Shown: in pieces, positions 1-8,335 of the stretch | Position numbering within the stretch: position 1 is the first letter of the stretch | Layout of the letters: every line of letters starts with the position of its first letter | DNA from: Streptomyces sp. NBC_00536 | GTDB lineage: Bacteria > Actinomycetota > Actinomycetes > Streptomycetales > Streptomycetaceae | NCBI RefSeq assembly: GCF_036346295.1 | Contig: NZ_CP107819.1 | Span: 2,170,001-2,234,000 of the forward strand | Direction: 5' to 3' | DNA length: 64,000 nt | Made by a program: the position numbers and the translations under genes | Notes under the pieces: generated by a model | What the model was told of the DNA's origin: nothing | Seen by the model: only the letters and a program-made list of their open reading frames with translations | The model's database searches: none

Positions 1-2
1 CC

Positions 3-1301
3 GGCGAGCCGGGCACGGTCGTCGGGCATCCCCGGGCGGCCACCCCGGACGGTCTCACGGCCGGGGCCCGCGCGGAGGACCGTACGGCCGAGGACGGACC
101 CGGGGCCACGACCGGGCCGCAGGCCCCGGCCGGGGCCGGGCCGGACGGCGGGGGTGATGGGGGGCGGCGGATCGAGGGGTTGCTGCTCGGGCTCGCCGCG
201 GGGGACGCGGCCGGGTGGCCCGCCGCCCGGCACCGGGCCAGCCGGATGCCCGAGTGGACCCGCCGCCTCACCCGCGAGCTGGACACCTTCGCCGAGCAGA
301 ACGCCACCACCACCCTCCCCGTCCCCATCGCCCTCAACCAGCCCCCCGAACCCCTGCGCCTCGGCCCGAGCGACGACGCCGAGTGGGCGGCCTTCGCCGC
401 CGAGTCCGTGCTCACCGCCGCCGGCGCGCTGCTGAGCGATCTGAGCCGCTCCCGCCGGATGCGGGCCGCCATCGACCTGGCCTGGAACGCCCTGGCCAGC
501 GAGGTCGCGGCGGCCGCCGACCGGGCCCCCGAGGTCGAGTCGGCGGTGCTGCCGCTGCGCGCGCGGATCTCCGTACGCGCGGGCCTCGGCAATCTCGCCG
601 CCGGACTGCGCCCGCCCGCCACGGGCCACGACAACCCGCACTACTTCGACGACGCCGCCTGCGTCCGGGCCTGCGTCCTCGCGGTCGTCCACCCCGGGGA
701 CCCGGAGGCGGCCGCCGACCTCGCCGAGTTCGACGCCCGCTACACCCAGGACGGCGACGGCGTGCACGGCGCCCGCGCGATGGCCGCCGCCATCGCCACC
801 GCCCTGGCGGGGGCGGGTACGGACGCCGCCGTGGACGCCGCGCTCGGCCGGCTCCCCGCCGGAACCGAGATCGGCCGCAACGCCCGGCACGCCGTCGCGC
901 TCGCCCGCGCGAACCCCGACGGCGGCGCCTTCGCCATCGTGCCGCTGCTGGAGCACCAGATCGTGGACCACGTCTACAGCTACGGCATCGCCGCCGCCGA
1001 GACCGTCCCCGTCGCCCTGGCCCTGACCACCGCCGCCCGCGGCCGGGTCGCCGAAGCGGTACCGGCGGCGGCCTGCCTGTCCCGGGTCGCGGACTCGGCC
1101 CCCGCCCTCGCCGGGGCGCTGACCGGCGCCCTCGGCGGCGGCGACTCGATCGCGCCGGCCTGGCGCGACGCCTGCCGCATCCTGTCGGGCTGCGCGCTGC
1201 CCCGCCTCGCCGGTACCGACCTCGTGGCACTCGCCGCCCTGCTCGCGCGTACGGAACTCACCTCACCCAAGACCCACAGCACCCACCACCCCAGGGGATG
1301 A
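3..1301 (+). CDS. ADP-ribosylglycohydrolase family protein, first of three (5' end outside window)
   Basis: The frame is open to the left edge, so the gene starts upstream and only about 432 residues are visible. After a low-complexity Ala/Gly/Pro stretch comes the family entry motif (RRIEGLLLGLAAGDAAG, near visible residues 55-70). A GPSDDAEWAAF segment sits where the metal-binding TDDT loop should be. Near the C-terminus, where the family has a D-x-D(S/T) metal motif, the sequence reads RVADSAPALAG, so the first aspartate appears lost. Such enzymes remove ADP-ribose or ribosyl groups from proteins or small molecules. Activity is uncertain here because the metal site is degenerate. The next paralogue follows after 7 bases. 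Confidence 0.85.
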   Translation, partial: GEPGTVVGHPRAATPDGLTAGARAEDRTAEDGPGATTGPQAPAGAGPDGGGDGGRRIEGLLLGLAAGDAAGWPAARHRASRMPEWTRRLTRELDTFAEQNATTTLPVPIALNQPPEPLRLGPSDDAEWAAFAAESVLTAAGALLSDLSRSRRMRAAIDLAWNALASEVAAAADRAPEVESAVLPLRARISVRAGLGNLAAGLRPPATGHDNPHYFDDAACVRACVLAVVHPGDPEAAADLAEFDARYTQDGDGVHGARAMAAAIATALAGAGTDAAVDAALGRLPAGTEIGRNARHAVALARANPDGGAFAIVPLLEHQIVDHVYSYGIAAAETVPVALALTTAARGRVAEAVPAAACLSRVADSAPALAGALTGALGGGDSIAPAWRDACRILSGCALPRLAGTDLVALAALLARTELTSPKTHSTHHPRG

Positions 1302-1308
1302 TTCGGAC

Positions 1309-2454
1309 ATGACCCTCACTCTTGAGGACCGGGCGGCCGGCTGCCTGGTCGGCGCGGCCGTCGGGGACGCGCTCGGCGGCCCGGTGGAGGGCTGGTCCCC
1401 GGACCAGATCGTGGAACGGCACGGCGGCCGGGTGCACGGCATCGTCGGCCCCTGGTACGAGGACTGGCGCACCGCGCGCCCGATCGCGCCGTATCACAAG
1501 GGCGACGGCCACGTCACGGACGACACCTTGATGGCGCACGCGCTGGTACGCGTCTACGAGGCGGTACGCGACCACCTGGACGCCTACGCGGTCGCCGACC
1601 ACCTCGTCCCCGACCTGATGACGCGGCCGCGCTGGATCCCGGAACTGGAGGCCGAGGCCCTGCCCCTGCAACGGATCTTCCTCGCCGAGAAGTGGATCGT
1701 GACCCGGCTCCACTACGGGCACGTGGACCCGCGCGAGGCGGGCAGCGGCAACATCGTCAACTGCGGGGCCGCGATGTACATGGCGCCGGTCGGCATCGTC
1801 AACGCGGGCAATCCGGCGGGTGCCTACGCGGAGGCGCTGGACATCGCGGGCGCCCACCAGTCGTCGTACGGGCGGGAGGCCGCCGGGGTGTTCGCGGCGG
1901 CGGTGGCGGCGGCGTGCGCGCCGGGGGCGACGGCTGCCTCGGTGGTCGCTGCGGCGCTCTCCCTGTCCAAGGACGGCACCCGGTCCGCGATCGCGGCGGT
2001 CGCCGAAGCCGCGTCCCCGCACCGGGACGTCGAGTCGGCGCTCGGGCCGCTGCGGGCCGCGGTGGCCCCGTACGACTCGGTCGGCCCGGACTACCGCACG
2101 CCCTCGCTCGGCGCCCGGCGGCCGTCCCGGCTGCACGCGATCGAGGAACTCCCGGTCGCGCTGGGCATGCTGCTGGTCGCGGACGGGCGGTACGAGCCCG
2201 CCGTGCTCGGGGCGGTCAACTACGGGCGGGACTGCGACTCGATCGCCACGATGGCGGGGGCGCTGGCCGGAGCGATGGGCGGTGCGGCGGTGGTACCGCG
2301 GGCCTGGGCGAAGGAGGTCGCGGAGGCGAGCCGACTGGACCTGCACGCCCCCGCGGCAGCCCTGGCCCGGGTGGCCCGCGAGGTCTTCGCCCTCGACCTC
2401 ACCCGCCGCCGCGCCCACGAATCCGCCTTCACCACGATCGCCCCCCTCCAGTGA
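1309..2454 (+). CDS. ADP-ribosylglycohydrolase family protein, second of three
   Basis: This 381-residue all-helical ADP-ribosylglycohydrolase-fold protein starts at ATG 1309, 7 bases after the previous stop, with a GGGG-containing Shine-Dalgarno in that gap. The N-terminal motif AAGCLVGAAVGDALGGPVEG is clear, followed by a canonical TDDT metal loop (GHVTDDTLMA) near residue 70. The C-terminal GRDCDSIATMAGALAGA gives the second metal-binding D-x-D(S). Of the three paralogues this has the most conventional active site and is probably the core hydrolase. Family members cleave N- or O-glycosidic ribosyl bonds; the substrate is unknown. It overlaps the third paralogue by 4 bases (GTGA), implying translational coupling. 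Confidence 0.92.
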   Translation: MTLTLEDRAAGCLVGAAVGDALGGPVEGWSPDQIVERHGGRVHGIVGPWYEDWRTARPIAPYHKGDGHVTDDTLMAHALVRVYEAVRDHLDAYAVADHLVPDLMTRPRWIPELEAEALPLQRIFLAEKWIVTRLHYGHVDPREAGSGNIVNCGAAMYMAPVGIVNAGNPAGAYAEALDIAGAHQSSYGREAAGVFAAAVAAACAPGATAASVVAAALSLSKDGTRSAIAAVAEAASPHRDVESALGPLRAAVAPYDSVGPDYRTPSLGARRPSRLHAIEELPVALGMLLVADGRYEPAVLGAVNYGRDCDSIATMAGALAGAMGGAAVVPRAWAKEVAEASRLDLHAPAAALARVAREVFALDLTRRRAHESAFTTIAPLQ

Positions 2455-4142
2455 CCCCACGGCAGACCCCGGGCACGAGCGCGGGTACGGGTACGGGTAT
2501 GGGTATGGGTACGGGTACGGCCCCGCCCCGGGCCATCGGTACGCCCCCGGAGTCCGCGCCCGTACACCGGGCCGGGGCCGCGGCCGGGGCCATCCGGCTG
2601 AGCTGGGCGCAGCCCGAGGACCTGGTCGGGCACGAGTTGCGCCAGGCCGCCGAGGACGGGCGGGGCCCGGCCGCGGAGCCCCTGCGGCGGGCCTGGCTGG
2701 CGGCGGGCGGCCACCCGGCGCCCACCCGGGCGGGCGCCTCGCCCACCCCCGCCACCCCTGAGCTGCGCGCCCTGGCCGACCGCCTCCTGGCCGACCTGGC
2801 CGCCCTCCCCCGCCCCGCCTCGGCAGCCGAACCGGACCCCTGGCCCGCCATCACCACCACCTGGCCCCCGGCCTCCCGCCCCGGAACCCCGCCGGAGACC
2901 GCCCCCGCACTCCGGTACGGCGCCGCACCCGAGGCCGGGGCCATGCACGTGCCCAGGGCGGTGTCTCGGGCCGGGGCCGGGCCCGAGGACGCACCCGAGG
3001 CCGAGCCTCGGGCCGGGGCCGGGCCCGGGGGCAAGCGCACGGCCGCGCCCCGCGCCCGCACCCCGGCCACCTCGCCGGAGGCGGCTCGGCTGGAGGCCGC
3101 CTGGCTGGGGCGGGCCGTGGGGTGCGTGCTCGGGAAGCCCGTCGAGAAGCTGCCGCTCGCCGGGATCCGCGCGCTGGGCCGGGCCGCCGGGAACTGGCCG
3201 CTGGACGACTGGTTCACCGCCCGCGGGGTCCCCGCGGAGCTGCTCGCCGCGTACCCCTGGAACCGCCGCTCCGCGCCCACCTCCCTCGCCGAGAACATCG
3301 ACGGGACCCCCGAGGACGACGACCTCAACTACCCCCTCCTGAACCTGCTCCTGCTCCAGCGCCACGGCAAGCGGTTCACCACCGCCGACGTGGCCCGGCT
3401 CTGGCTCGACGAGCTGCCCGCCGGGCGGACCTTCACCGCCGAGCGGGCCGCGTACCGCAATCTGCTGCTCGGCCTGGAGCCTCCCGCCACGGCCACCCAC
3501 CACAATCCGTTCCGCGAGTGGATCGGCGCCCTCATCCGGGCCGACGTCCACGGCTGGACGAACCCCGGCGATCCGGTCGCCGCCGCGGCCCAGGCCCACC
3601 GGGACGCGGTCCTCACGCACACCGGGAACGGCGTCTACGCCGCCCTCTTCATCGCCGCCGCCACGGCCGCCGCGGCCTCCCCCGGAGCCGACGTGCACGG
3701 CGCGATCGCCGCCGGACTGGCCGTCGTACCGCCGCGCTCGCGCCTCGCCGAGGCGGTCCGGTTCGCCGTCCGGGAGGCCCGCGCCCACGCGCACGCGCAC
3801 GCCCGCTTCGACGACGTGGTCGACCGGCTGCACCAGCGCTACGGCCACTACCACTGGGTGCACGCCGTCCCCAACACCGCCCTGATCGCGGCCGCCCTCA
3901 CGCACGCCGACGGCGACTTCACGCACTCCGTCTGCCGCGCCGTGTCCGGCGGCTGGGACACCGATTCCAACGGCGCGACGGCGGGCGCCCTCGCCGGTCT
4001 GCTGGCCGGCTCCCCCGACCGGCTCCCGCACCGCTGGACCGGCCCCCTCAAGAACCGGCTCGCGACCAGCGTCCCCGGCTTCGACGGCGTCGGGTTCGAC
4101 ACCCTCGCCCACCTCACCGCACAGGAGGCAGCACGCTCATGA
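2451..4142 (+). CDS. ADP-ribosylglycohydrolase family protein with N-terminal extension, third of three
   Basis: The start chosen is GTG 2451, overlapping the previous stop as GTGA; the open frame continues upstream but lies inside gene two. The 563-residue product begins with a slippage-prone Thr/Gly/Met-Gly run from GGTACG/GGTATG hexamers. A separate N-terminal module follows (motif LSWAQPEDLVGHEL) and then an Ala/Pro-rich linker around residues 160-205. The hydrolase domain occupies about residue 205 to the end: AWLGRAVGCVLGKPVEKL, an EDDD loop in place of TDDT, and SGGWDTDSNGATAGALAG with intact D-x-D-S. The N-terminal module is unrecognised. An ATGA overlap leads into the ribokinase gene. 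Confidence 0.88.
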   Translation: MTPRQTPGTSAGTGTGMGMGTGTAPPRAIGTPPESAPVHRAGAAAGAIRLSWAQPEDLVGHELRQAAEDGRGPAAEPLRRAWLAAGGHPAPTRAGASPTPATPELRALADRLLADLAALPRPASAAEPDPWPAITTTWPPASRPGTPPETAPALRYGAAPEAGAMHVPRAVSRAGAGPEDAPEAEPRAGAGPGGKRTAAPRARTPATSPEAARLEAAWLGRAVGCVLGKPVEKLPLAGIRALGRAAGNWPLDDWFTARGVPAELLAAYPWNRRSAPTSLAENIDGTPEDDDLNYPLLNLLLLQRHGKRFTTADVARLWLDELPAGRTFTAERAAYRNLLLGLEPPATATHHNPFREWIGALIRADVHGWTNPGDPVAAAAQAHRDAVLTHTGNGVYAALFIAAATAAAASPGADVHGAIAAGLAVVPPRSRLAEAVRFAVREARAHAHAHARFDDVVDRLHQRYGHYHWVHAVPNTALIAAALTHADGDFTHSVCRAVSGGWDTDSNGATAGALAGLLAGSPDRLPHRWTGPLKNRLATSVPGFDGVGFDTLAHLTAQEAARS

Positions 4143-5044
4143 CGGCCATCGCCGTGCTCGGCAGCACCAACATGGACCTCGTCGCCTACGTCCCCAAGGC
4201 CCCCCGCCTCGGAGAGACCGTCACCGGCCGCGAGTTCCGCACCGTCCCCGGCGGCAAGGGCGCCAACCAGGCCGTCGCCGCGGCCCTCAGCGGCGGGGAG
4301 GTGACGATGATCGGGGCGGTCGGCGCGGACTCCTTCGGCGTACGGCTGCGCGCCGCGCTCTCCGCGTCCGGGGTCGAGACGGCGGCGCTGCGCACCGTCG
4401 AGGGTTCCAGCGGGACCGCGCACATCACCGTGGACGACGAGGGCGGCAACTCGATCATCGTGATCCCGGGCGCGAACGCCCGCGTCACCGGCCTGGAGGA
4501 CGGCGACGCGTCCCGGATCGCCGCCTGCGACTCCCTGCTCCTCCAGCTCGAACTGCCGCTGTCCGCCGTCCTGTCGGGCGCCCGCACCGCCCGCGCCCAC
4601 GGGGTGCGTACGGTCCTCACGCCGGCCCCCGCGCAGCCGCTGCCCGCCGAACTCCTGGCCACCATCGACCTGTTGGTGCCCAACGAGCACGAGGCGGCCG
4701 CCCTCACCGGGTTCACCGATCCCGGGCAGGCGGCCGAGGCCCTGCTGCACGACGTGCCGGAGGTGGTGATCACGCTCGGCGCGGCCGGGGCCCTGCACGC
4801 GGCGCGCGGGCAGGCTCCGTACACCGTGCCCGCGCCCCGGGTCCGGCCCGTGGACACCACCGCGGCAGGGGACACCTTCGTCGGCGCGCTCGCCGTGGCA
4901 CTCGGCGAGGGACGCACCATGCGTGCGGCCCTGGCCTGGGCCTCGGCGGCGGCCGCGCTGTCCGTACAGCGGGCCGGTGCCCAGGACTCGATGCCGTCGC
5001 GCGCCGAGACCGACGCCTTCGCGGGCACCGGACCCCGGCCGTGA
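4139..5044 (+). CDS. rbsK: Ribokinase / PfkB-family carbohydrate kinase
   Basis: This 301-residue kinase starts at ATG 4139 within an ATGA overlap, with AGGAGG at about 4122-4127. Ribokinase hallmarks are visible: GSTNMDLVAYVPKAPRLGET near the start, PGGKGANQAVAAA (PfkB signature 1, substrate Gly-Gly), NEHEAAALTG, and DTTAAGDTFVGALAVAL, where the Asp of AAGD is the catalytic base. The family phosphorylates D-ribose at O5 using ATP. Placed directly after three ribosyl-hydrolase genes, it could trap released ribose as ribose-5-phosphate. That link is inferred from context; another sugar or nucleoside substrate is possible. It overlaps the CoA-transferase gene as GTGA. Confidence 0.88.
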   Translation: MTAIAVLGSTNMDLVAYVPKAPRLGETVTGREFRTVPGGKGANQAVAAALSGGEVTMIGAVGADSFGVRLRAALSASGVETAALRTVEGSSGTAHITVDDEGGNSIIVIPGANARVTGLEDGDASRIAACDSLLLQLELPLSAVLSGARTARAHGVRTVLTPAPAQPLPAELLATIDLLVPNEHEAAALTGFTDPGQAAEALLHDVPEVVITLGAAGALHAARGQAPYTVPAPRVRPVDTTAAGDTFVGALAVALGEGRTMRAALAWASAAAALSVQRAGAQDSMPSRAETDAFAGTGPRP

Positions 5045-6255
5045 ACGAAAGCGAGAACACGCCGCCGGGTACCGGCCCGCTTGCCGGGCTGCGCGTCCTC
5101 GACCTGGCCACCCTCTTCGCCGGACCGCTGGCCGCCACCCTGCTCGGCGACTTCGGCGCCGAGGTCGTCAAGGTCGAACACCCCCGGCGCCCCGACCCGT
5201 CCCGCGGCCACGGCCCGGCCAAGGACGGCATCGGCCTGTGGTGGAAGCTGCTGGGCCGCAACAAGCGGACCATGACCCTCGACCTGTCCACGCCCGGCGG
5301 CCGCGCGGTGCTGCTGCGCCTGGCCGCGGAGTCGGACGTGGTCATCGAGAACTTCCGGCCCGGCACCCTGGAGAAGTGGGGGCTGGGCTGGGCGGAGCTG
5401 TCCGCCGTCAATCCCCGGCTGGTACTGACCCGGGTGACCGGCTTCGGCCAGTTCGGCCCGTACGCCCACCGCCCGGGCTTCGGCACCCTCGCCGAGGCGA
5501 TGAGCGGCTTCGCCGCGATGACCGGGGAGCCCGACGGGCCGCCGACCCTGCCGCCGTTCGGGCTCGCGGACTCGATCGCGGCGCTGGCCACCGCGTACGC
5601 CGTGATGGCCGCGCTCGCGGGCCGCGACCGCACCGGGGCCGGGCAGGTCGTGGACCTCGCGATCATCGAGCCGATCCTGACGGTCCTCGGCCCGCACCCC
5701 CTCTGGTACGACCAGCTCGGCTACGTACAGCCGCGCACCGGCAACCGGTCCACGAACAACGCGCCGCGCAACACCTACCGCAGCGCGGACGGGCGCTGGC
5801 TGGCCGTCTCCACCTCGGCCCAGTCGATCGCGGAGCGGGTGGTGCGGCTGGTCGGGCGGCCGGAGCTGACCGGCGAGCCGTGGTTCGCGACGGGCTCGGG
5901 GCGGGCCGCGCACGCGGCCGTCCTGGACGAGGCGGTCGGCTCCTGGATCGCCCGGCACAAGGCGGACGAGGTGATCGCCGCCTTCGAGGAGGCGCAGGCG
6001 GCGGTCGCGCCGGTCTACGACGTGCGCGACGTGATGGCCGATCCGCAGTTCGCGGCCCTGGACACGGTCACCGAGGTCGACGACCCGGACCTCGGCCCGC
6101 TGCGGATGCAGAACGTCCTCTTCCGGCTCTCCGAGACGCCGGGGTCGATCCGCTGGGCGGGCCGCGCGCACGGCGCGGACACCGAGGCGGTGCTGGCCGA
6201 ACTGGGCTTGTCCGGGGCGGAGATCGACGTCCTGCGGACCGAAGGAGCACTGTGA
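5041..6255 (+). CDS. CaiB/BaiF family CoA-transferase (class III)
   Basis: The 404-residue protein starts at GTG 5041, overlapping the kinase stop. Class III CoA-transferase features are present: LAGLRVLDLATLFAGPLAA, LGDFGAEVVKVEHP, GRNKRTMTLDLSTPGGR, VVIENFRPGTLEKWGLG and TRVTGFGQFGPYAHRPGF. The catalytic aspartate is expected in the GLADSIAAL segment near residue 178. These enzymes move CoA between carboxylic acids. Its coupling to a CitE-type lyase suggests that a carboxylic acid, possibly the aglycone freed by the upstream hydrolases, is activated to a CoA thioester and then cleaved. The substrate cannot be read from sequence. Confidence 0.9.
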   Translation: MNESENTPPGTGPLAGLRVLDLATLFAGPLAATLLGDFGAEVVKVEHPRRPDPSRGHGPAKDGIGLWWKLLGRNKRTMTLDLSTPGGRAVLLRLAAESDVVIENFRPGTLEKWGLGWAELSAVNPRLVLTRVTGFGQFGPYAHRPGFGTLAEAMSGFAAMTGEPDGPPTLPPFGLADSIAALATAYAVMAALAGRDRTGAGQVVDLAIIEPILTVLGPHPLWYDQLGYVQPRTGNRSTNNAPRNTYRSADGRWLAVSTSAQSIAERVVRLVGRPELTGEPWFATGSGRAAHAAVLDEAVGSWIARHKADEVIAAFEEAQAAVAPVYDVRDVMADPQFAALDTVTEVDDPDLGPLRMQNVLFRLSETPGSIRWAGRAHGADTEAVLAELGLSGAEIDVLRTEGAL

Positions 6256-7073
6256 TCCTGACCTGGCTGTACGTACCCGGGGACCGCCCGGAGGTGGTCG
6301 CGAAGGCGCTCGGCGCCGGCGCCGACGCGGTGATCGTGGACCTGGAGGACGCGGTACCGGTCTCCCGCAAGGAGTACGCCCGCGCGGCCACGGCGGAGCT
6401 GCTCCGGCACCGGCCCCCCACTCCGGTGTACGTCCGGGTGAACGCCCTGGACACGCCCTGGGCGCTGGCCGACCTCACCGCGCTGTCCGGGCTGCACGGC
6501 CTCTCGGGGCTGCGGCTGCCCAAGATCACCGCGCCGGAACAGATCGGCGCGGTCGCGGACCGGACCGGCGGGGTGGCGCTGTACGCGCTGCTGGAATCGG
6601 CGCTGGGCGTGGAGCGCGCGTACGAGATCGCCCGCGCCCACCCGGCCCTGCGCGGGCTCTCCCTCGGCGAGTCGGACCTGCGGGCGGACCTCGGGGTGAG
6701 CGCCGACGCGGGGCTCGACTGGCCGCGCTCGCGGGTGGTGGTGGCGGCCCGGGCGGCCGGGCTCGCGCCCCCGCCGCAGTCCGTCTTCCCGGACATCCGC
6801 GATCTGGAGGCGCTGGCGGAGTCCTGCGCCCGGGGCCGGGCCCTGGGCTTCCTGGGCCGGGCCGCGATCCACCCGCGCCAGCTCCCCGTGATCGAAAGGG
6901 CCTACCTCCCCGGGTCGGCGGAGGTCGCGGCCGCCGAGCAGATCGTCGCGGCGGCCCGCCGCACCCCGGGCGCCCAGGCCCTCCCGGACGGCCGCTTCGT
7001 GGACGCGGCGGTACTGGCGGGCGCGGAGCAGATCATGGCGCTGTCCCGGCGGGAGTCCCGGGTCTTGTCCTGA
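6252..7073 (+). CDS. HpcH/HpaI aldolase / CitE-family CoA-ester lyase
   Basis: The 273-residue protein starts at GTG 6252, overlapping the CoA-transferase stop as GTGA. CitE-like beta/alpha-barrel features are visible: TWLYVPGDRPEVVAKAL, ADAVIVDLEDAVPVSRKEYAR (metal-binding Glu/Asp region), YVRVNALDTPWALADL, LRLPKI, ALLESALGVERAYEIA and LGESDLRADLGV. GFLGRAAIHPRQLPVIERAY is the usual C-terminal CoA-contact region. Relatives cleave citryl-, malyl- or methylmalyl-CoA. It is the last gene of the six-gene operon and is followed by a strong bidirectional hairpin. The exact acyl-CoA substrate is unknown. Confidence 0.88.
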   Translation: MILTWLYVPGDRPEVVAKALGAGADAVIVDLEDAVPVSRKEYARAATAELLRHRPPTPVYVRVNALDTPWALADLTALSGLHGLSGLRLPKITAPEQIGAVADRTGGVALYALLESALGVERAYEIARAHPALRGLSLGESDLRADLGVSADAGLDWPRSRVVVAARAAGLAPPPQSVFPDIRDLEALAESCARGRALGFLGRAAIHPRQLPVIERAYLPGSAEVAAAEQIVAAARRTPGAQALPDGRFVDAAVLAGAEQIMALSRRESRVLS

Positions 7074-7109
7074 GCAGCCTGTCCTGAGCCTGCCCGGGCA
7101 CACATGCGC

Positions 7110-7140
7110 GTGCTCCGCCGGATCGGATCCGGCGGAGCAC
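7110..7140. terminator. Bidirectional terminator between the CitE-like gene and lgt
   Basis: A perfect inverted repeat with 15-base arms (GTGCTCCGCCGGATC and its complement) is separated by a single G, so a 13-bp stem with a short loop would form in RNA. It lies between two convergent genes, 36 bases past the CitE-like stop and 38 bases before the end of lgt. There is no U-tract, as is usual for Streptomyces terminators. Confidence 0.8.
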
Positions 7141-7178
7141 GGTGACGCGGTGAGCCTGCGGCTCGCGTACGGGTCGGG

Positions 7179-8204
7179 TCAGAGCTTTTTGGCCTCGGGC
7201 TTCGTGGCCCCGGGCTTCGTGAGATCCGCCTTCGTGAGGTCGGCCTTCGCCTCTCCGGGCTGCTCGGCGTCGGGCTTCGCGGCGTCCTCGGCCGGAGCCT
7301 TCGCGCCGTCCTCCACCTTCGCATCGCCCTCGGGAGCGTCCTTCGCAGGCGCGTCCTTGCCGCCCTTGCCGTCCTTGCCCTCCGGGGCGGGGCGGACCGG
7401 CTCGACGATCTCCTCGCGGCCCGGCCGCAGCCGCGCCGACAGGATGAAGTAGGTCACGGCCGCGATGAAGACCACGATGGCCGTCCACACGTTGAGCCGC
7501 AGGCCCAGCACGTGGTGCGCCTCGTCGACCCGCATGTATTCGATCCAGCTGCGACCCACGCAGTACGCGGCGACGTAGAGCGCGAACGCCCGGCCGTGGC
7601 CCAGCTTGAAGCGCCGGTCGGCCCAGAGCACCAGGGCCGCGACGCCGAGGCACCACAGCGACTCGTACAGGAAGGTCGGGTGATAGGTGCCCGCGACCCG
7701 GTTCGGGCCCTCGCTGATCTCCAGCGCCCACGGCACGTCCGTGGCGCGGCCGTACAGCTCCTGGTTGAACCAGTTGCCCCAGCGGCCGAAGGCCTGGGCC
7801 ACCGCGATGCCGGGCGCCAGCGCGTCCGCCCACGCGGGCAGCGGGATGCCGCGCACGCGGCAGCCGATCCAGGCGCCGACCGCGCCCAGCGCGATCGCGC
7901 CCCAGATGCCGAGGCCGCCCTCCCAGATCTTGAAGGCGTCGACCCAGTTGCGGCCCTCGACGAAGTAGAGCTGGTAGTCGGTGATCACGTGGTAGAGGCG
8001 TCCGCCGACCAGGCCGAACGGAACCGCCCACACGGCGATGTCGGCCACCGTGCCCGGCTGGCCACCGCGCGCGACCCAGCGCTTGTTGCCGAGCCAGACG
8101 GCGACGAAGACGCCGATGATGATGCAGAACGCGTAGCCGCGCAGCGGGATCGGTCCGAGATGGACCACACCGGTCGACGGGCTGGGGATGTAAGCAAGTT
8201 CCAT
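7179..8204 (-). CDS. lgt: Prolipoprotein diacylglyceryl transferase
   Basis: Lgt transfers diacylglycerol from phosphatidylglycerol to the lipobox cysteine of prelipoproteins in the cytoplasmic membrane. The start is ATG 8204 (MELAYIPSPS), the usual actinobacterial N-terminus; an in-frame extension to 8240 has no support. Visible are GPIPLRGYAFCIIIGVFVAV, GRLYHVITDY and the Lgt signature GRWGNWFNQELYGR with its essential Asn/Arg, plus LYESLWCLG. About seven membrane segments are expected. The last 80 residues form an unusual charged Lys/Glu/Ala tail ending in a duplicated ADLTK motif. A TAGCGT box sits 10 bases upstream of the start. Confidence 0.95.
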   Translation of the reverse strand: MELAYIPSPSTGVVHLGPIPLRGYAFCIIIGVFVAVWLGNKRWVARGGQPGTVADIAVWAVPFGLVGGRLYHVITDYQLYFVEGRNWVDAFKIWEGGLGIWGAIALGAVGAWIGCRVRGIPLPAWADALAPGIAVAQAFGRWGNWFNQELYGRATDVPWALEISEGPNRVAGTYHPTFLYESLWCLGVAALVLWADRRFKLGHGRAFALYVAAYCVGRSWIEYMRVDEAHHVLGLRLNVWTAIVVFIAAVTYFILSARLRPGREEIVEPVRPAPEGKDGKGGKDAPAKDAPEGDAKVEDGAKAPAEDAAKPDAEQPGEAKADLTKADLTKPGATKPEAKKL

Positions 8205-8214
8205 GGCAACCCAG

Positions 8215-8220
8215 ACGCTA
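8215..8220 (-). promoter_or_regulatory. Candidate -10 box for lgt
   Basis: TAGCGT read on the minus strand fits the actinobacterial TANNNT -10 and ends 10 bases before ATG 8204, giving a very short or absent leader. It abuts the hairpin that ends the upstream DsbA-like gene. No clear -35 is seen. Confidence 0.4.
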
Positions 8221-8221
8221 C

Positions 8222-8258
8222 CTTGCCGGGCGGTGGGCACCGCAACCCGCCCGGCAAG
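8222..8258 (-). terminator. Hairpin terminator after the DsbA-like gene
   Basis: Perfect 12-bp inverted repeat CTTGCCGGGCGG / CCGCCCGGCAAG with a 13-base loop, 78 bases downstream of the DsbA-like stop and just upstream of the lgt promoter. It probably separates the two transcription units. Confidence 0.65.
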
Positions 8259-8335
8259 CTGCCATCAAATCGACACCTGCCGACCATCCGGCGGGCACGG
8301 TCGCGGTGGCCGCGCCGTCCGCGCTGTCCGCCGCG

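Noticed and set aside
1692..2450. Longer form of the third hydrolase starting inside gene two
   Set aside because: The extra sequence is an out-of-frame shadow of gene two; GTG 2451 gives a normal 4-bp overlap.
4186..6171. Minus-strand frame of 661 codons across the ribokinase and CoA-transferase
   Set aside because: Arg/Gly-rich shadow spanning two well-supported genes.
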